Position numbers and translations under genes: made by a program. Of a stretch of DNA of 64,000 bases, positions 55,022 through 63,645 are shown piece after piece (within the stretch, counting starts at the first letter, position 1; every line of letters starts with the position of its first letter). The DNA lies in NCBI GenBank assembly GCA_029213005.1, contig JARGPI010000002.1, positions 309,108 to 373,107 of the forward strand. The letters are read 5' to 3'. The notes under the pieces were generated by a model. That model saw only the letters and a list, made by a program, of their open reading frames with translations, did not search any database and was not told the origin of the DNA. The DNA comes from Verrucomicrobiales bacterium. GTDB lineage: Bacteria; Verrucomicrobiota; Verrucomicrobiia; Verrucomicrobiales; DEV007.

Positions 55022-56253
55022 GGGGAGGCGAAAAGCCGGATCAGGCAATAACTGACCACCCCGACCAATGCGGCGCTTGCAAATCCGACCGCGAGGGGAC
55101 GGAGGCCGAGTTCCCGGATTTGGGAAAAGCTGGTTCCCAGTCCGATGGCTGAGAGGGCCAGAGTGAGGCAGACCAAACTCAGCGCTTTGCTGTAGCCAAG
55201 CAGGGTTGACCAGATTTCAGGGGTGAGTACCAAAAAGGGGCGGTCACCTATATCTCCGACCGAGCGAATGACGGCCAACCCGACAAAGGCGATCACAAAT
55301 CCGGGAATGAATTTTGAGATCCGAAAACGGGTGGGAGTCGCCGGATTGCCGTTCTTTTTCCGATATAGAATAGATAACACCGGGACCACGATGCCAAGGC
55401 ACAGGTTTCGGAGTAATTTAGTGGTAGTTGCTACATTCATCGCTTCGGGGGAAAGGTAGGTCATTTCGTACATCAGACCTGCTCCGGCGACTTGCGAGGT
55501 ATCGTGAATCGCGGTGCCGAGAAACAGTCCTGCCATCACGGGGTCCCCTTGAAACAGGGAATGGGAAAGAAAGGGGTAGGTGGCGAGGGCGAGGATTCCG
55601 AAAAGAGTAATAACGGTGACTCCATAGCTGATTTCGTCATCGTCCGCCCGGATTGCCGGGCCGGTGGCGACAATGGCGGAGACCCCGCAGATGCTTGTCC
55701 CCACGGCAATCAGGGTGCTCAGGTTTCCGGTTAATCCAATCAGTTTGCCGAACCAGATCACTCCGAATATCGCGGTGATAATACAGCCGAAAACAATGGG
55801 TAATGCGGTCAGTCCGATTGTGCCCACTGCTGTCAAACTCAAGCCCAGCCCGAGTAGTGCAACTCCCACGCGGAGGGCGCGTTTCACACACCAGTTCAAA
55901 CCGTCGCGGTAGCGAACGGGGAGGCCGATCGTATTCCGCAGCACGAGCCCAAAGATGACTGTGACCAATATGGGGCTGACTGGACTTTTACTGTACCCGA
56001 GTAAGTCGGTGCCGAGCCAATTGGCAGTAAAGGTCGCCAGAGTCGCGACGATGCCGGCGAGAAATAAACCCGGAGCGAGATCTCCTGCTGCATCGAGCCT
56101 TTTATGTAGTTGTTTCTGCCAGCGGTAGGTGAGCTGCGATTCGTCTGATCGAGGTTGGTCGGTGTAGTCGGGAACACCCTCGAAGCTGTCAATCGAACTG
56201 ACCGCTTCGGAGGCGAGGTAGACATTGTATTGTCGCTGTTTCCCGGTTGCCAT
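55018..56253 (-). CDS. YeiH/UPF0324-type putative sulfate exporter
   Basis: 411 aa with ten or more hydrophobic segments. The family pattern is clear: GLVLRNTIGLPVRYRDGLNWCVKRALRVGVALLGLGLSL and the later VGTSICGVSAIVATGPAI, ATYPFLSHSLF, GTAIHDTSQVAGAG. The family is predicted to export sulfate or similar anions. It lies 13 bases downstream of the TauD-like dioxygenase gene on the same strand, so the two form an operon. A TauD-type enzyme releases sulfite from sulfonates, so an anion exporter beside it would fit disposal of the product; the substrate is inferred. Confidence 0.85.
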   Translation of the reverse strand: MATGKQRQYNVYLASEAVSSIDSFEGVPDYTDQPRSDESQLTYRWQKQLHKRLDAAGDLAPGLFLAGIVATLATFTANWLGTDLLGYSKSPVSPILVTVIFGLVLRNTIGLPVRYRDGLNWCVKRALRVGVALLGLGLSLTAVGTIGLTALPIVFGCIITAIFGVIWFGKLIGLTGNLSTLIAVGTSICGVSAIVATGPAIRADDDEISYGVTVITLFGILALATYPFLSHSLFQGDPVMAGLFLGTAIHDTSQVAGAGLMYEMTYLSPEAMNVATTTKLLRNLCLGIVVPVLSILYRKKNGNPATPTRFRISKFIPGFVIAFVGLAVIRSVGDIGDRPFLVLTPEIWSTLLGYSKALSLVCLTLALSAIGLGTSFSQIRELGLRPLAVGFASAALVGVVSYCLIRLFASP

Positions 56254-56266
56254 CGCTCGCTCGTTT

Positions 56267-57244
56267 TCAGGTCGCTGCGACGAGAGAGGCGAGAACTTTC
56301 CGAGTTCCTTTAAAGGTGCGCCGTCCGTGCATCGTCACATAGTTGTCGACCAGAGCGACGTCACCCGATTGCCAGGGAACGTCGAAAGTGATTTCTTCCG
56401 CGAGGTCGGCCGCGAGATTGGCGTGATCCGGATTCAGCGGCGTTCCATCGCCGAAGGTGATAGCTTTTGCGGGGTCGTTCCGCACGTCTTTCCAGCCTTT
56501 AAAAGCGGCGATGAGTTGATTGAAAAAGGACTTCCTCCCGTTTTCGAGCTTCCGAACCGCTTGAAGAACCGGAGTGGTGGCTCGGAGGCAGCCGTCTTCC
56601 AGCCACTCGTGGGTGTAGCTCAGTTTTGCGAGAGCAACCTCGGCTTCCTCCTTGGTTTTGACGCTGAAAGTACTCTGCCAGCTGCGTCCCATTCCCGAGT
56701 TGGGGTCGTCGCTTGATGGCATAATATTTGAGTAGAGTAGTCCTTTTTCTTCACAATTTTTCGCAAATTCAGGGCATTCCTTCTCCAGTTTTTCGAAAAG
56801 CACATCGGATCGGCACAGCGGGGTTGCTCCTCCGGATTCGGCGGCCTGCTCGCAGAAAAAGAACAGTTTACTTGGGTAAATCGGAGTCTGCGCCATTTCA
56901 TGATGGAGGAAGATGGTGACTTCAGGGGGCGCTTCATTTGCTGTGAAAACCCGTTCGGTGCGATTGGTGCGCACGGCGTTGGAAAGAGAGTCTTCATATT
57001 TGAAATTGGGGAAGTCAAAGGCGCGAATAAACGTGTCGAAATCGGCATCGGTTTTGAGGGGAAAACCACGGAAGAGAATTGCTCCGGATTCGGCGCATTT
57101 CCATTCGAGTCCAGAGCGGTTTTCGCGAATCCATTCGCAGGCGTCAGCCAGTGATGCGTTCCCGTCCTGATTCACTAAAATAAGGGGCGCGAGATCTTTC
57201 CCGCCGTTTCTGTAACCTTCTAATTCCGTTTCTTCGACTTTCAT
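56267..57244 (-). CDS. TauD/TfdA-family Fe(II)/2-oxoglutarate dioxygenase
   Basis: 325 aa. Iron ligands are visible: H114-x-E116 in FLHHEMAQT (the HxE variant of the facial triad) and the distal H306 in VTMHGRRTFKGTRKV, with R315 placed to hold 2-oxoglutarate. The HxE form and the length are typical of the SyrP/clavaminate-like branch rather than classical taurine dioxygenase. Members hydroxylate amino acids, sulfonates or natural products. It shares an operon with the YeiH-like exporter and is divergent from a XylR-like regulator by about 74 bases, which probably controls both. Confidence 0.87.
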   Translation of the reverse strand: MKVEETELEGYRNGGKDLAPLILVNQDGNASLADACEWIRENRSGLEWKCAESGAILFRGFPLKTDADFDTFIRAFDFPNFKYEDSLSNAVRTNRTERVFTANEAPPEVTIFLHHEMAQTPIYPSKLFFFCEQAAESGGATPLCRSDVLFEKLEKECPEFAKNCEEKGLLYSNIMPSSDDPNSGMGRSWQSTFSVKTKEEAEVALAKLSYTHEWLEDGCLRATTPVLQAVRKLENGRKSFFNQLIAAFKGWKDVRNDPAKAITFGDGTPLNPDHANLAADLAEEITFDVPWQSGDVALVDNYVTMHGRRTFKGTRKVLASLVAAT

Positions 57245-57318
57245 GAGGAGGGAAAATCAACCGGAAATCGGGCGAGGTCTATCCGTGTTTTGCGGGTAAG
57301 TTATATGCGATTTACGAC

Positions 57319-58464
57319 ATGGAGAGATCGCATTTAAAACGGGTGGCGGTAATTTTGGAGGGCAGGGTGGAGTATGAGCGCAATGTTCTCCGGGGGATTC
57401 GGGATTTTTCGAGTTCGCAGAGCAACTGGCTGATGCGTCTCGAAATGCCGGGGAAGGGGACTCTCGACTTTCTGGAAAACTGGAAACCGGACGGGGTACT
57501 TTTCCAGTCGGCCGGGCTCAGTTCTTCGGTGATGAGTCGACTCAAAACAATGAGAAACGCGATCCATTTGTCGGAGACGCCTCCTCGTCTTTCCCTTCGC
57601 AGTGTGGGGCTCGATAACGGGCAGATCGGTATCACTGCGGCTGAGTATTTTCATGATCGGGGTTTTGAGACGTTTGCCTTTGTGGGGGCGGAAGGTTCCG
57701 GATTTTCAGTTACCCGGGAAAAGGCATTTTGCGATCGGGTTGGTTCTTTAGGTTATCGTTCTGAGGTGTTCCGGATAGGTCCCGGAGTGGCGGAAGCCGA
57801 GGTCGAGAAATGGTTGAAGGCGCTACCGAAACCGTGTGCATTGTTTTCGACCCACGATGAATGTTCTCTCTATTTGACTACGGTTTGTCGCAGTGCCGGT
57901 ATCAGTATACCGGAAGAGATTTCTATACTTGGGGTGGACAACGATCAATTGATCTGTGAACTCGCCTGGCCCCAGCTCTCAAGTATCGCGGTACCCTCCC
58001 GTCGCGTTGGGCAGGAAGCGGCAAAGTGGTTGAGTCAGATGATCGACGGAGCGAAGCCTGATCGCAATTCCCTATTGTTGCCTCCCACCGGGGTGGTTAC
58101 CCGTCATTCCACTGAAGTGAATCAAACCGAGGATGAGGTGGTGAATCGCGCTCTCCGCTATATGCAAAGTCATGTGGGTCAGCGAATTGGTGTGGACGAT
58201 GTGTTGCGGGAGGTCGGGGTGAGTCGACGCCTGCTTGAGCGGAAATTTTCGCATCATTTGAATCGATCTCCTCTTGCGGAGATTCAGCGTTTGAAGGTAA
58301 ATGAAATCAAGCGGCTGTTGCTTGATACGCGGAAGCCGCTTCATGAAATCGCCGGGCTTTGCGGTGTCAGTGATGCTTCGCGGTTAGTGAGCCTTTTCCG
58401 GAAATTTACAGGAACGACTCCGGGTGACTATCGGAAGAATAAACGGGATGAAAAGGGAGGGTAG
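57319..58464 (+). CDS. XylR-like AraC-family regulator with periplasmic-binding-fold sensor
   Basis: 381 aa. Residues 1-255 have the LacI/periplasmic-binding-protein fold seen in E. coli XylR: VAVILEGRVEYERNVLRGIRDF, GLDNGQIGITAAEYFHDRGFETFAFVG and EISILGVDNDQLICELAWPQLSSI. The C-terminal 105 residues are an AraC DNA-binding domain (GVDDVLREVGVSRRLLERKFSHHL, then HEIAGLCGVSDASRLVSLFRKFTG). This fusion binds a sugar-like ligand and is very common in verrucomicrobia. It starts 74 bases from the divergent TauD-like gene and so is the likely regulator of that operon, though sugars are the usual ligand. A palindromic 132-bp element follows its stop. Confidence 0.92.
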   Translation: MERSHLKRVAVILEGRVEYERNVLRGIRDFSSSQSNWLMRLEMPGKGTLDFLENWKPDGVLFQSAGLSSSVMSRLKTMRNAIHLSETPPRLSLRSVGLDNGQIGITAAEYFHDRGFETFAFVGAEGSGFSVTREKAFCDRVGSLGYRSEVFRIGPGVAEAEVEKWLKALPKPCALFSTHDECSLYLTTVCRSAGISIPEEISILGVDNDQLICELAWPQLSSIAVPSRRVGQEAAKWLSQMIDGAKPDRNSLLLPPTGVVTRHSTEVNQTEDEVVNRALRYMQSHVGQRIGVDDVLREVGVSRRLLERKFSHHLNRSPLAEIQRLKVNEIKRLLLDTRKPLHEIAGLCGVSDASRLVSLFRKFTGTTPGDYRKNKRDEKGG

Positions 58465-58517
58465 AGCTGTTTTTTTTGACTGTGGGCACTGGTCCGGGGT
58501 TGATCTCCGGGCTTGAT

Positions 58518-58649
58518 CAAACAGTTTGAAAAACTGTTCTACAGAGCTGCCGTGATTGGGATTCTTCAACATCGAAAGATAACAGCTTTTTTGAAGCCTC
58601 CCTTCCGAGCGTCGCTCGGAAAAGGTAGAACAGTTTTTTAAACTGTTTG
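58518..58649. repeat. 132-bp inverted-repeat element with palindromic arms
   Basis: Two 25-bp arms (58518-58542 and 58625-58649) are reverse complements with one mismatch; each arm is itself a hairpin (AACAGTTTGAAAAACTGTT in the left arm). The 82 bp between hold another small hairpin, TCCGAGCG-TCGCTCGGA. No coding capacity. The element lies between the end of the XylR-like gene and the end of the esterase gene, which converge, so it could act as a two-way terminator or be a small mobile repeat. Confidence 0.65.
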
Positions 58650-58705
58650 TACAACCCTCGAGCATCGTTTTGTCCCCTTTTCCTCAAACGGTGCTAATAG
58701 ACAAA

Positions 58706-59785
58706 TTACTCTTTCACTTTCTGGATTAGAAAATCTTCCATCGAACCGTAGGGATCGTTCTCCGGAATGACATCGGGTCCCCGGACGATACATTCCACCC
58801 CGACGGCGTTCATGGCCTCCTGTAGTTTCAGGCCGAGTTTGACGTGGTGAACCCAGATTTGAGAGGGGGTATCAGCGGTGACCTCGGTGTTAGGGCGTCC
58901 GTAAAACATATAGACAGGCACGTCATCGTTGGTGAGATGATTGATACTCGAAGCGTCTTTCATCAACTTTTTAACGCGCTCCCTTTCCCAATCGGCATCG
59001 GTTTCCACTCCGTAAAAAGCGGGGAGGGCGGGGCCGGATTGAAGGTCGGGGATACCGAACCATTCGCGGTAATCATTGAGATCGTAGCTGGATTGTCCGT
59101 TCATCGTTCCGGCGGCAACGATCCGGGTCGATTGACGGGAAATGGGATCCTCGCTTTCGGGATCGGCGAGGTCTTCGTGAAAGCCCAGCCAGAGCGATAT
59201 TCCGGCTCCCGCGGAACCTCCGTAGCAGGCCACTTTTTCAGAATTCAAATTCCATTCTTTCGCCCGGTGACGGATCGTTTGAAGCCCGCGGGCACTGTCA
59301 TTCATCATGATGGGGTAGGGGCCCACATCGGAAAGTCGGTAGTTCATGGCAGCAAAAGCGACACCGGCATCGAGGCATTTCCGGATAAAAGCCGCTGAGG
59401 CGGTGCCTTTATCGCCACCGCGAAAGCCGCCGCCGTGAATAAAGAGGACGAGAGGAGTGGGTTCGGTGGCGCCTTCCACCAGCCAGATATCAAACGCCTG
59501 TCTTTCGTGGTCGCCGTAAGGCACATCGGCGTGGGTTGGTTTCAAGGTCGCTTCCCGGGTGGATTTCATTTTCTCCATTCCTTCACGCCGCTTTTTCAGG
59601 AAGGCGATCGCCTCTTCCCGACTCAGTTTGCCGTCTTTGTTGGCGTCACTCTGCGGAAAGCGCTCCAGCATTCTCGCTTTGCGGGCTTCGAGATCGGGAG
59701 CGATTTGCGCGTGCCCCAGTTGAGTTACTAGACCGGAGAGCAAGGTCAAGGCCATCGGAAGGATCCATCGGTTCGAATGAGTCAT
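58706..59785 (-). CDS. Exported alpha/beta-hydrolase (esterase) with N-terminal EF-hand
   Basis: 359 aa from the ATG at 59785 (MTHSNRWILPMALTLL, a signal peptide ending GHAQ, with AGGGG before the start); an extension to 59959 is open but unlike a signal. An EF-hand loop DANKDGKLSREE lies at residues 47-58. The hydrolase core follows, with oxyanion motif HGGG (117-120) in LVLFIHGGGFRGGDKG, nucleophile S191 in GGSAGAG, and an Asp/His pair near the C-terminus (NTEVTADTPSQIWVHHVKLG). It belongs to the BD-FAE/HSL-like carboxylesterases, acting on short acyl esters, possibly of polysaccharides. The EF-hand suggests calcium-dependent stability. Confidence 0.86.
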   Translation of the reverse strand: MTHSNRWILPMALTLLSGLVTQLGHAQIAPDLEARKARMLERFPQSDANKDGKLSREEAIAFLKKRREGMEKMKSTREATLKPTHADVPYGDHERQAFDIWLVEGATEPTPLVLFIHGGGFRGGDKGTASAAFIRKCLDAGVAFAAMNYRLSDVGPYPIMMNDSARGLQTIRHRAKEWNLNSEKVACYGGSAGAGISLWLGFHEDLADPESEDPISRQSTRIVAAGTMNGQSSYDLNDYREWFGIPDLQSGPALPAFYGVETDADWERERVKKLMKDASSINHLTNDDVPVYMFYGRPNTEVTADTPSQIWVHHVKLGLKLQEAMNAVGVECIVRGPDVIPENDPYGSMEDFLIQKVKE

Positions 59786-59984
59786 GCCCCTAAAAACACC
59801 GGTTTCCGCAGTGAGTTCTGCAATTTTTTCATCGTATTGCGTGGGGTTTACCGATATTTTTCCCCTGGAAACCCCGGTTCGGATTTGGGCTGATTTTATT
59901 TTCGAAATTTTTTCCGCAAATGTAACGGAACGTTTCCCGGGGGATATACTTTTTATCAACTACCAGATCTAAAATTTACCAACT

Positions 59985-62171
59985 ATGAAATCACTGAACC
60001 AACATTGGCTGACTGCGATTAGCGCGCTGTTTTTGGTCTCGACCTCTGTGCAGGCGGAGATGCGGGAATGGACTTCGTCCGATGGCAAGAAACTCGAGGC
60101 TGAGTTCGTCGGAACTTCCGGAGCTGGAGCGACCGCTCTTGTGAAGTTGAAAATGCCGAATGGCACCACGGTGAGTTACCCGATTTCAAAATTGAGTGCG
60201 GATGACCGGGTGTTTGTCAAAAGTTCACTGCCGGATGACCCGATGGCGCTGGCGGCTGAGATCGACAAACTGGTGCTCAATAACATGAAGAAGAGCTACT
60301 ACGGTTTGCGGGATGAGTTCGTCGCAATTCCGCAGAACACGGAGCTTACCAATGCTGAGAAAGCCAAGCGGAGAGCGGAAATCGAGCGGGAAATGAAAAT
60401 GTGTGTCCCGAACGACATGACGAACGATTCTCAGTTCATGCGTCGGATCTACCTCGATCTTGCCGGCCGGATTCCGACCTATGATGAGGCTGAGCGGTTT
60501 CTCGAGAGCCGTTCCGCAACCAAACGGGCTGATTTGATCAACGAGCTGCTTGAAACCGAAGCGTTTTCGATGCGGATGTTCAACTATTTTTCTGATCTGC
60601 TCCGGGTTCGTGACTCCCTGGTCATGGGCGGCGGCGGCCAGTTGAAGGCAACGGCTTATATCGAGTGGATCAAGAGCAGCATCAGAGATGACAAACCTTA
60701 CGATCAGTTTGTCAGGGAAATGCTCACTGCGGAAGGAACGGTTTGGGACAATCCGGCGACCGGGTACATGGTGACAGATAACGGGATGCGGCTCTGTAAC
60801 GTGTCGAACACTTTCACTGTTTTCCTGGGAACGGAAATCACCTGTGCTCAGTGTCATGACCACCCCTTCGAGCAGGTCAAACAGATCGATTTCTACCGGA
60901 TGGCATCCTTTTTGGGCGAGTATGATACCCGCGCCCGCGACGGTATGAATTACCGCGCTGAAGTGGAGAGAATGAGCAAGGTGCTTCTAGATGCCGGGAA
61001 ACTCCGCCCCAACACGGTTTTTGATAACCGCCTCAACCTGATCCTCGGCACGAAGCGAACCAAAGTGAGCGACACGGGAAGACAGGTCGTCGAGTTGCCC
61101 CATGACTATAAATACGACAACGGCGAACCAAACCAGCAAGTGGCTCCGGCAGCCTACTTCGGCGACACGGTAAATCTGGAGAAATACCCCAATCCCCGGT
61201 TGGCATTTGCCGACTGGCTCACCTCTCCGGGTAACCCGCGTTTCACTGTAAATATCGTGAACCGGCTTTGGAAACTCGCTTTTGGTCTCGGACAGATCGA
61301 GCCGGTTGATAACATCCCCGGTCACCTCGACGGCCAGGCTGAGAACTATGAATTGCTCAAATTCCTCGAGCAGATGATGGTCGATCAGGGCTACAGCATC
61401 AAAGATTTCTTCCGGGTGGTCTGCAACACACAGACCTACCAGCGGAAATCGGAGAACATGAGCCCGACTCTGACTCAAATCGATAACGGCTCCTATCACT
61501 TCCCCGGACCGATTCTCCGGAGAATGTCCGCTGAGCAACTCTGGGACTCGATGGTTACTCTGACCACGGCGAATCCTGATGAAATGGTCAGTCGCGGAGC
61601 TGTGGAATATCGTGAAGTGATGAATGTGGATGTCACTGAATTGAAGACTGCCGATCAAATCGAAGACTTCAAAATGCGTTTCTCCAGAATCGGCAATATC
61701 ACCGGTGGTGAAAGCACCATGATGATGGGTGCCGATGCGGGAAGAATCGGAGGTGAGAGAATGGTCCGCGCTTCGGAAATGCCTGCACCACAGCCCCCGG
61801 GTCACTTCCTCCGGATGTTCGGTCAGTCAGACAAAACTTTGATTGAAAATCAGTCCACACATGGATCGACACCTCAGGTGATGGCTCTTCTCAACGGAAG
61901 TATCACGAACAAAGTTCTGACCAGTCCTGATGCCTACCTGATCAAAGAGATCGCCTACGGAGACGGTAAGAAGGGCGATAAAATTGATAAAATCTTCCTC
62001 AGTGTTTTGGGTCGATATCCTTATCCTCACGAAAAGCGGGCTGCTGCGTCCGGTCTGAGAGCGCGTAACGATGGTGAAACGCCGCGTTCCGATGAAGAAA
62101 AAGAAATAGCAGCGATCGGCGATGTGATCTGGGCGCTGGTCAACACACGCGAGTTTATTTTCGTCCAGTAA
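59985..62171 (+). CDS. DUF1549/DUF1553 protein with N-terminal SHD1 domain
   Basis: 728 aa. Signal peptide to residue 23 (TAISALFLVSTSVQAEM). Residues about 24-80 match the SHD1 (Sla1 homology 1) pattern: REWTSSDGKKLEAEFVGTSG, then VSYPISKLSADDRVFV, a small protein-binding beta domain in eukaryotes that recurs in secreted PVC proteins. DUF1549 follows (RRIYLDLAGRIPTYDEAERFL), with a heme-type C287-AQC-H291 motif, and DUF1553 (LADWLTSPGNPRFTVNIVNRL, then AEQLWDSMVTLT). The gene pairs with the DUF1501 gene 39 bases downstream. The pair is a hallmark of PVC bacteria, thought to act in the periplasm on polysaccharides; biochemistry is not settled. Confidence 0.88.
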   Translation: MKSLNQHWLTAISALFLVSTSVQAEMREWTSSDGKKLEAEFVGTSGAGATALVKLKMPNGTTVSYPISKLSADDRVFVKSSLPDDPMALAAEIDKLVLNNMKKSYYGLRDEFVAIPQNTELTNAEKAKRRAEIEREMKMCVPNDMTNDSQFMRRIYLDLAGRIPTYDEAERFLESRSATKRADLINELLETEAFSMRMFNYFSDLLRVRDSLVMGGGGQLKATAYIEWIKSSIRDDKPYDQFVREMLTAEGTVWDNPATGYMVTDNGMRLCNVSNTFTVFLGTEITCAQCHDHPFEQVKQIDFYRMASFLGEYDTRARDGMNYRAEVERMSKVLLDAGKLRPNTVFDNRLNLILGTKRTKVSDTGRQVVELPHDYKYDNGEPNQQVAPAAYFGDTVNLEKYPNPRLAFADWLTSPGNPRFTVNIVNRLWKLAFGLGQIEPVDNIPGHLDGQAENYELLKFLEQMMVDQGYSIKDFFRVVCNTQTYQRKSENMSPTLTQIDNGSYHFPGPILRRMSAEQLWDSMVTLTTANPDEMVSRGAVEYREVMNVDVTELKTADQIEDFKMRFSRIGNITGGESTMMMGADAGRIGGERMVRASEMPAPQPPGHFLRMFGQSDKTLIENQSTHGSTPQVMALLNGSITNKVLTSPDAYLIKEIAYGDGKKGDKIDKIFLSVLGRYPYPHEKRAAASGLRARNDGETPRSDEEKEIAAIGDVIWALVNTREFIFVQ

Positions 62172-62210
62172 TCCTACCTTTGTAACCAATTAACTAATTA
62201 GAAAACCGAT

Positions 62211-63542
62211 ATGAAAAATCTCAAAAACGACCTGAATAAGCTCGACGAGCTGAGTCGGAGACAGTTCGTAGCCCGGACCGCCAAAGCAGCCCTGGGAGTC
62301 AGCATCCTGCCTGTTGCAGGCACCTCAGCCAAAGTTCTTGCCGCAGGCGGGGGAACGGCGGAACACTGTATTTTCTTTTACATGGCCGGGGGGATGACTC
62401 ACATGGATACCTTCGATCCGAAGCCCGGAACCGAGACCGGAGGTAAAACCGCCGGAATTCCGACCGGTGTTCCCGGTGTCGAGTTGGCGGAATTCATGCC
62501 TCAACTGGCGAAGCGGTTCAGCGACATCGCTGTGGTTCGCTCCATGACTCAAAAGACCGGAGATCACCGCGGTGGTTCCTACTGGATGCATACCAGCTAC
62601 CAGCCACGCGCTACCATTATCCACCCATCGATGGGTCCCTGGGCAGCCAAGCTCCTCGGTAAAAAGCATGAAACACTTCCGGATTCTGTCGTGATCGGTG
62701 GCGGTGGTAACCACCCCGGAGCTGGATTCTTCGGCCCGTCGCTGTCTCCGCTTCCGATCGGAGATCCCGATCGCGGTGTCCAGAACTCGGACCTGCCCGA
62801 AGGCGTTTCCGACAAACAGTTTGATCGTCGTTACAAGTTGATGAACACCTTCGACGAGACTTTCCGGAGCGAGTTCAAGACTGATGAAGTGACTGCATAC
62901 ACTCAGTTCTACGATGAAACGCTCAAGTTGATGTCTTCCGATGATCTTGAAACTTTCAAACTGAGCAACGAAGCAAACTACGATCAGAAAGTCGCCGCTT
63001 ACGGTGATACCCGCGTCGGAAAAGGAGCGATGCTTGCGAAGCGTCTCGTCAGTTCCGGGATCCGTTTTGTCGAAGTTCAAGCCGGTGGCTGGGACATGCA
63101 CAACGACCTGTGGAATGATATTCCAGAGCGCGCCGGTAGCCTCGATATGGCGCTGGCAGCCTTGATTGATGATTTGAAAGCCGAGGGCCTCTTCGAGAAA
63201 ACGCTCATCGTTCTCGGAACCGAATTTGGCCGGACTCCGAAAATCAACGCCAACGGCGGTCGCGATCACCACCCACGGGTATTCTCCGGAATGTTCGCCG
63301 GTGGCGGTATTGCCGGTGGCCAGGCCTATGGTAAATCCGACAAACTCGGAATGGCAGTGGAAGAAGATCCGGTAGATCCCCGCGACTTCAACGCGACCAT
63401 CGCTCACGCTCTCGGGATGGACCTCAACAAAGTCGTCTACTCCTCATCCGGGCGACCTTTCCTTGTAGCCGGTCACAAGCAGGATCGAGCCAGCGGAAAA
63501 GTCGTTTCCGAAGGGAAACCGATCGCTGCTTTATTCGGCTAA
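62211..63542 (+). CDS. DUF1501 protein, partner of the DUF1549/DUF1553 protein
   Basis: 443 aa. The start carries a Tat-like signal (SRRQFVARTAKAALGVSILP, cut after AKVLAAGG). The DUF1501 core is alkaline-phosphatase-like: FFYMAGGMTHMDTFDPKPG, SMTQKTGDHRGGSYWMH, LIVLGTEFGRTPKINANGGRDHH and VFSGMFAGGGIAGGQAYG, including His/Asp metal-binding candidates. It is normally encoded beside a DUF1549/DUF1553 protein, as here. The small gap to the upstream gene suggests one transcript. A palindromic repeat (copy E) lies 21 bases after the stop. Confidence 0.93.
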   Translation: MKNLKNDLNKLDELSRRQFVARTAKAALGVSILPVAGTSAKVLAAGGGTAEHCIFFYMAGGMTHMDTFDPKPGTETGGKTAGIPTGVPGVELAEFMPQLAKRFSDIAVVRSMTQKTGDHRGGSYWMHTSYQPRATIIHPSMGPWAAKLLGKKHETLPDSVVIGGGGNHPGAGFFGPSLSPLPIGDPDRGVQNSDLPEGVSDKQFDRRYKLMNTFDETFRSEFKTDEVTAYTQFYDETLKLMSSDDLETFKLSNEANYDQKVAAYGDTRVGKGAMLAKRLVSSGIRFVEVQAGGWDMHNDLWNDIPERAGSLDMALAALIDDLKAEGLFEKTLIVLGTEFGRTPKINANGGRDHHPRVFSGMFAGGGIAGGQAYGKSDKLGMAVEEDPVDPRDFNATIAHALGMDLNKVVYSSSGRPFLVAGHKQDRASGKVVSEGKPIAALFG

Positions 63543-63563
63543 ACCGACCTCGAAAACTCATTT

Positions 63564-63598
63564 TGTACAGGGTACAGTCTCGCATTGTACCCTGTACA
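63564..63598. repeat. Palindromic 22-bp-phased repeat, copy E
   Basis: TGTACAGGGTACA at 63564-63576 (reverse) and TGTACCCTGTACA at 63586-63598 (forward), both exact, 22 bp apart. It lies between convergent genes, about 20 bases after the DUF1501 stop, where it could also work as a terminator. Confidence 0.9.
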
Positions 63599-63645
63599 GT
63601 CCTCCTCTGCGAGAGCGTCTCCGCCGCTAAGGCTACACTTTTCGA

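Noticed and set aside
62325..63407. A 360-codon frame on the minus strand under the DUF1501 gene
   Set aside because: It lies wholly inside a well-supported gene on the other strand and reads as low-quality protein without a family match. It is a shadow of codon bias, as are similar long frames at 60987-61805 and 60225-60863.
8056..63598. The phased 13-bp units as CRISPR repeats
   Set aside because: Units are 13 bp with 9-bp spacers, far shorter than CRISPR repeats and spacers, come in groups of two or three, change orientation within a group, and no cas genes are present.
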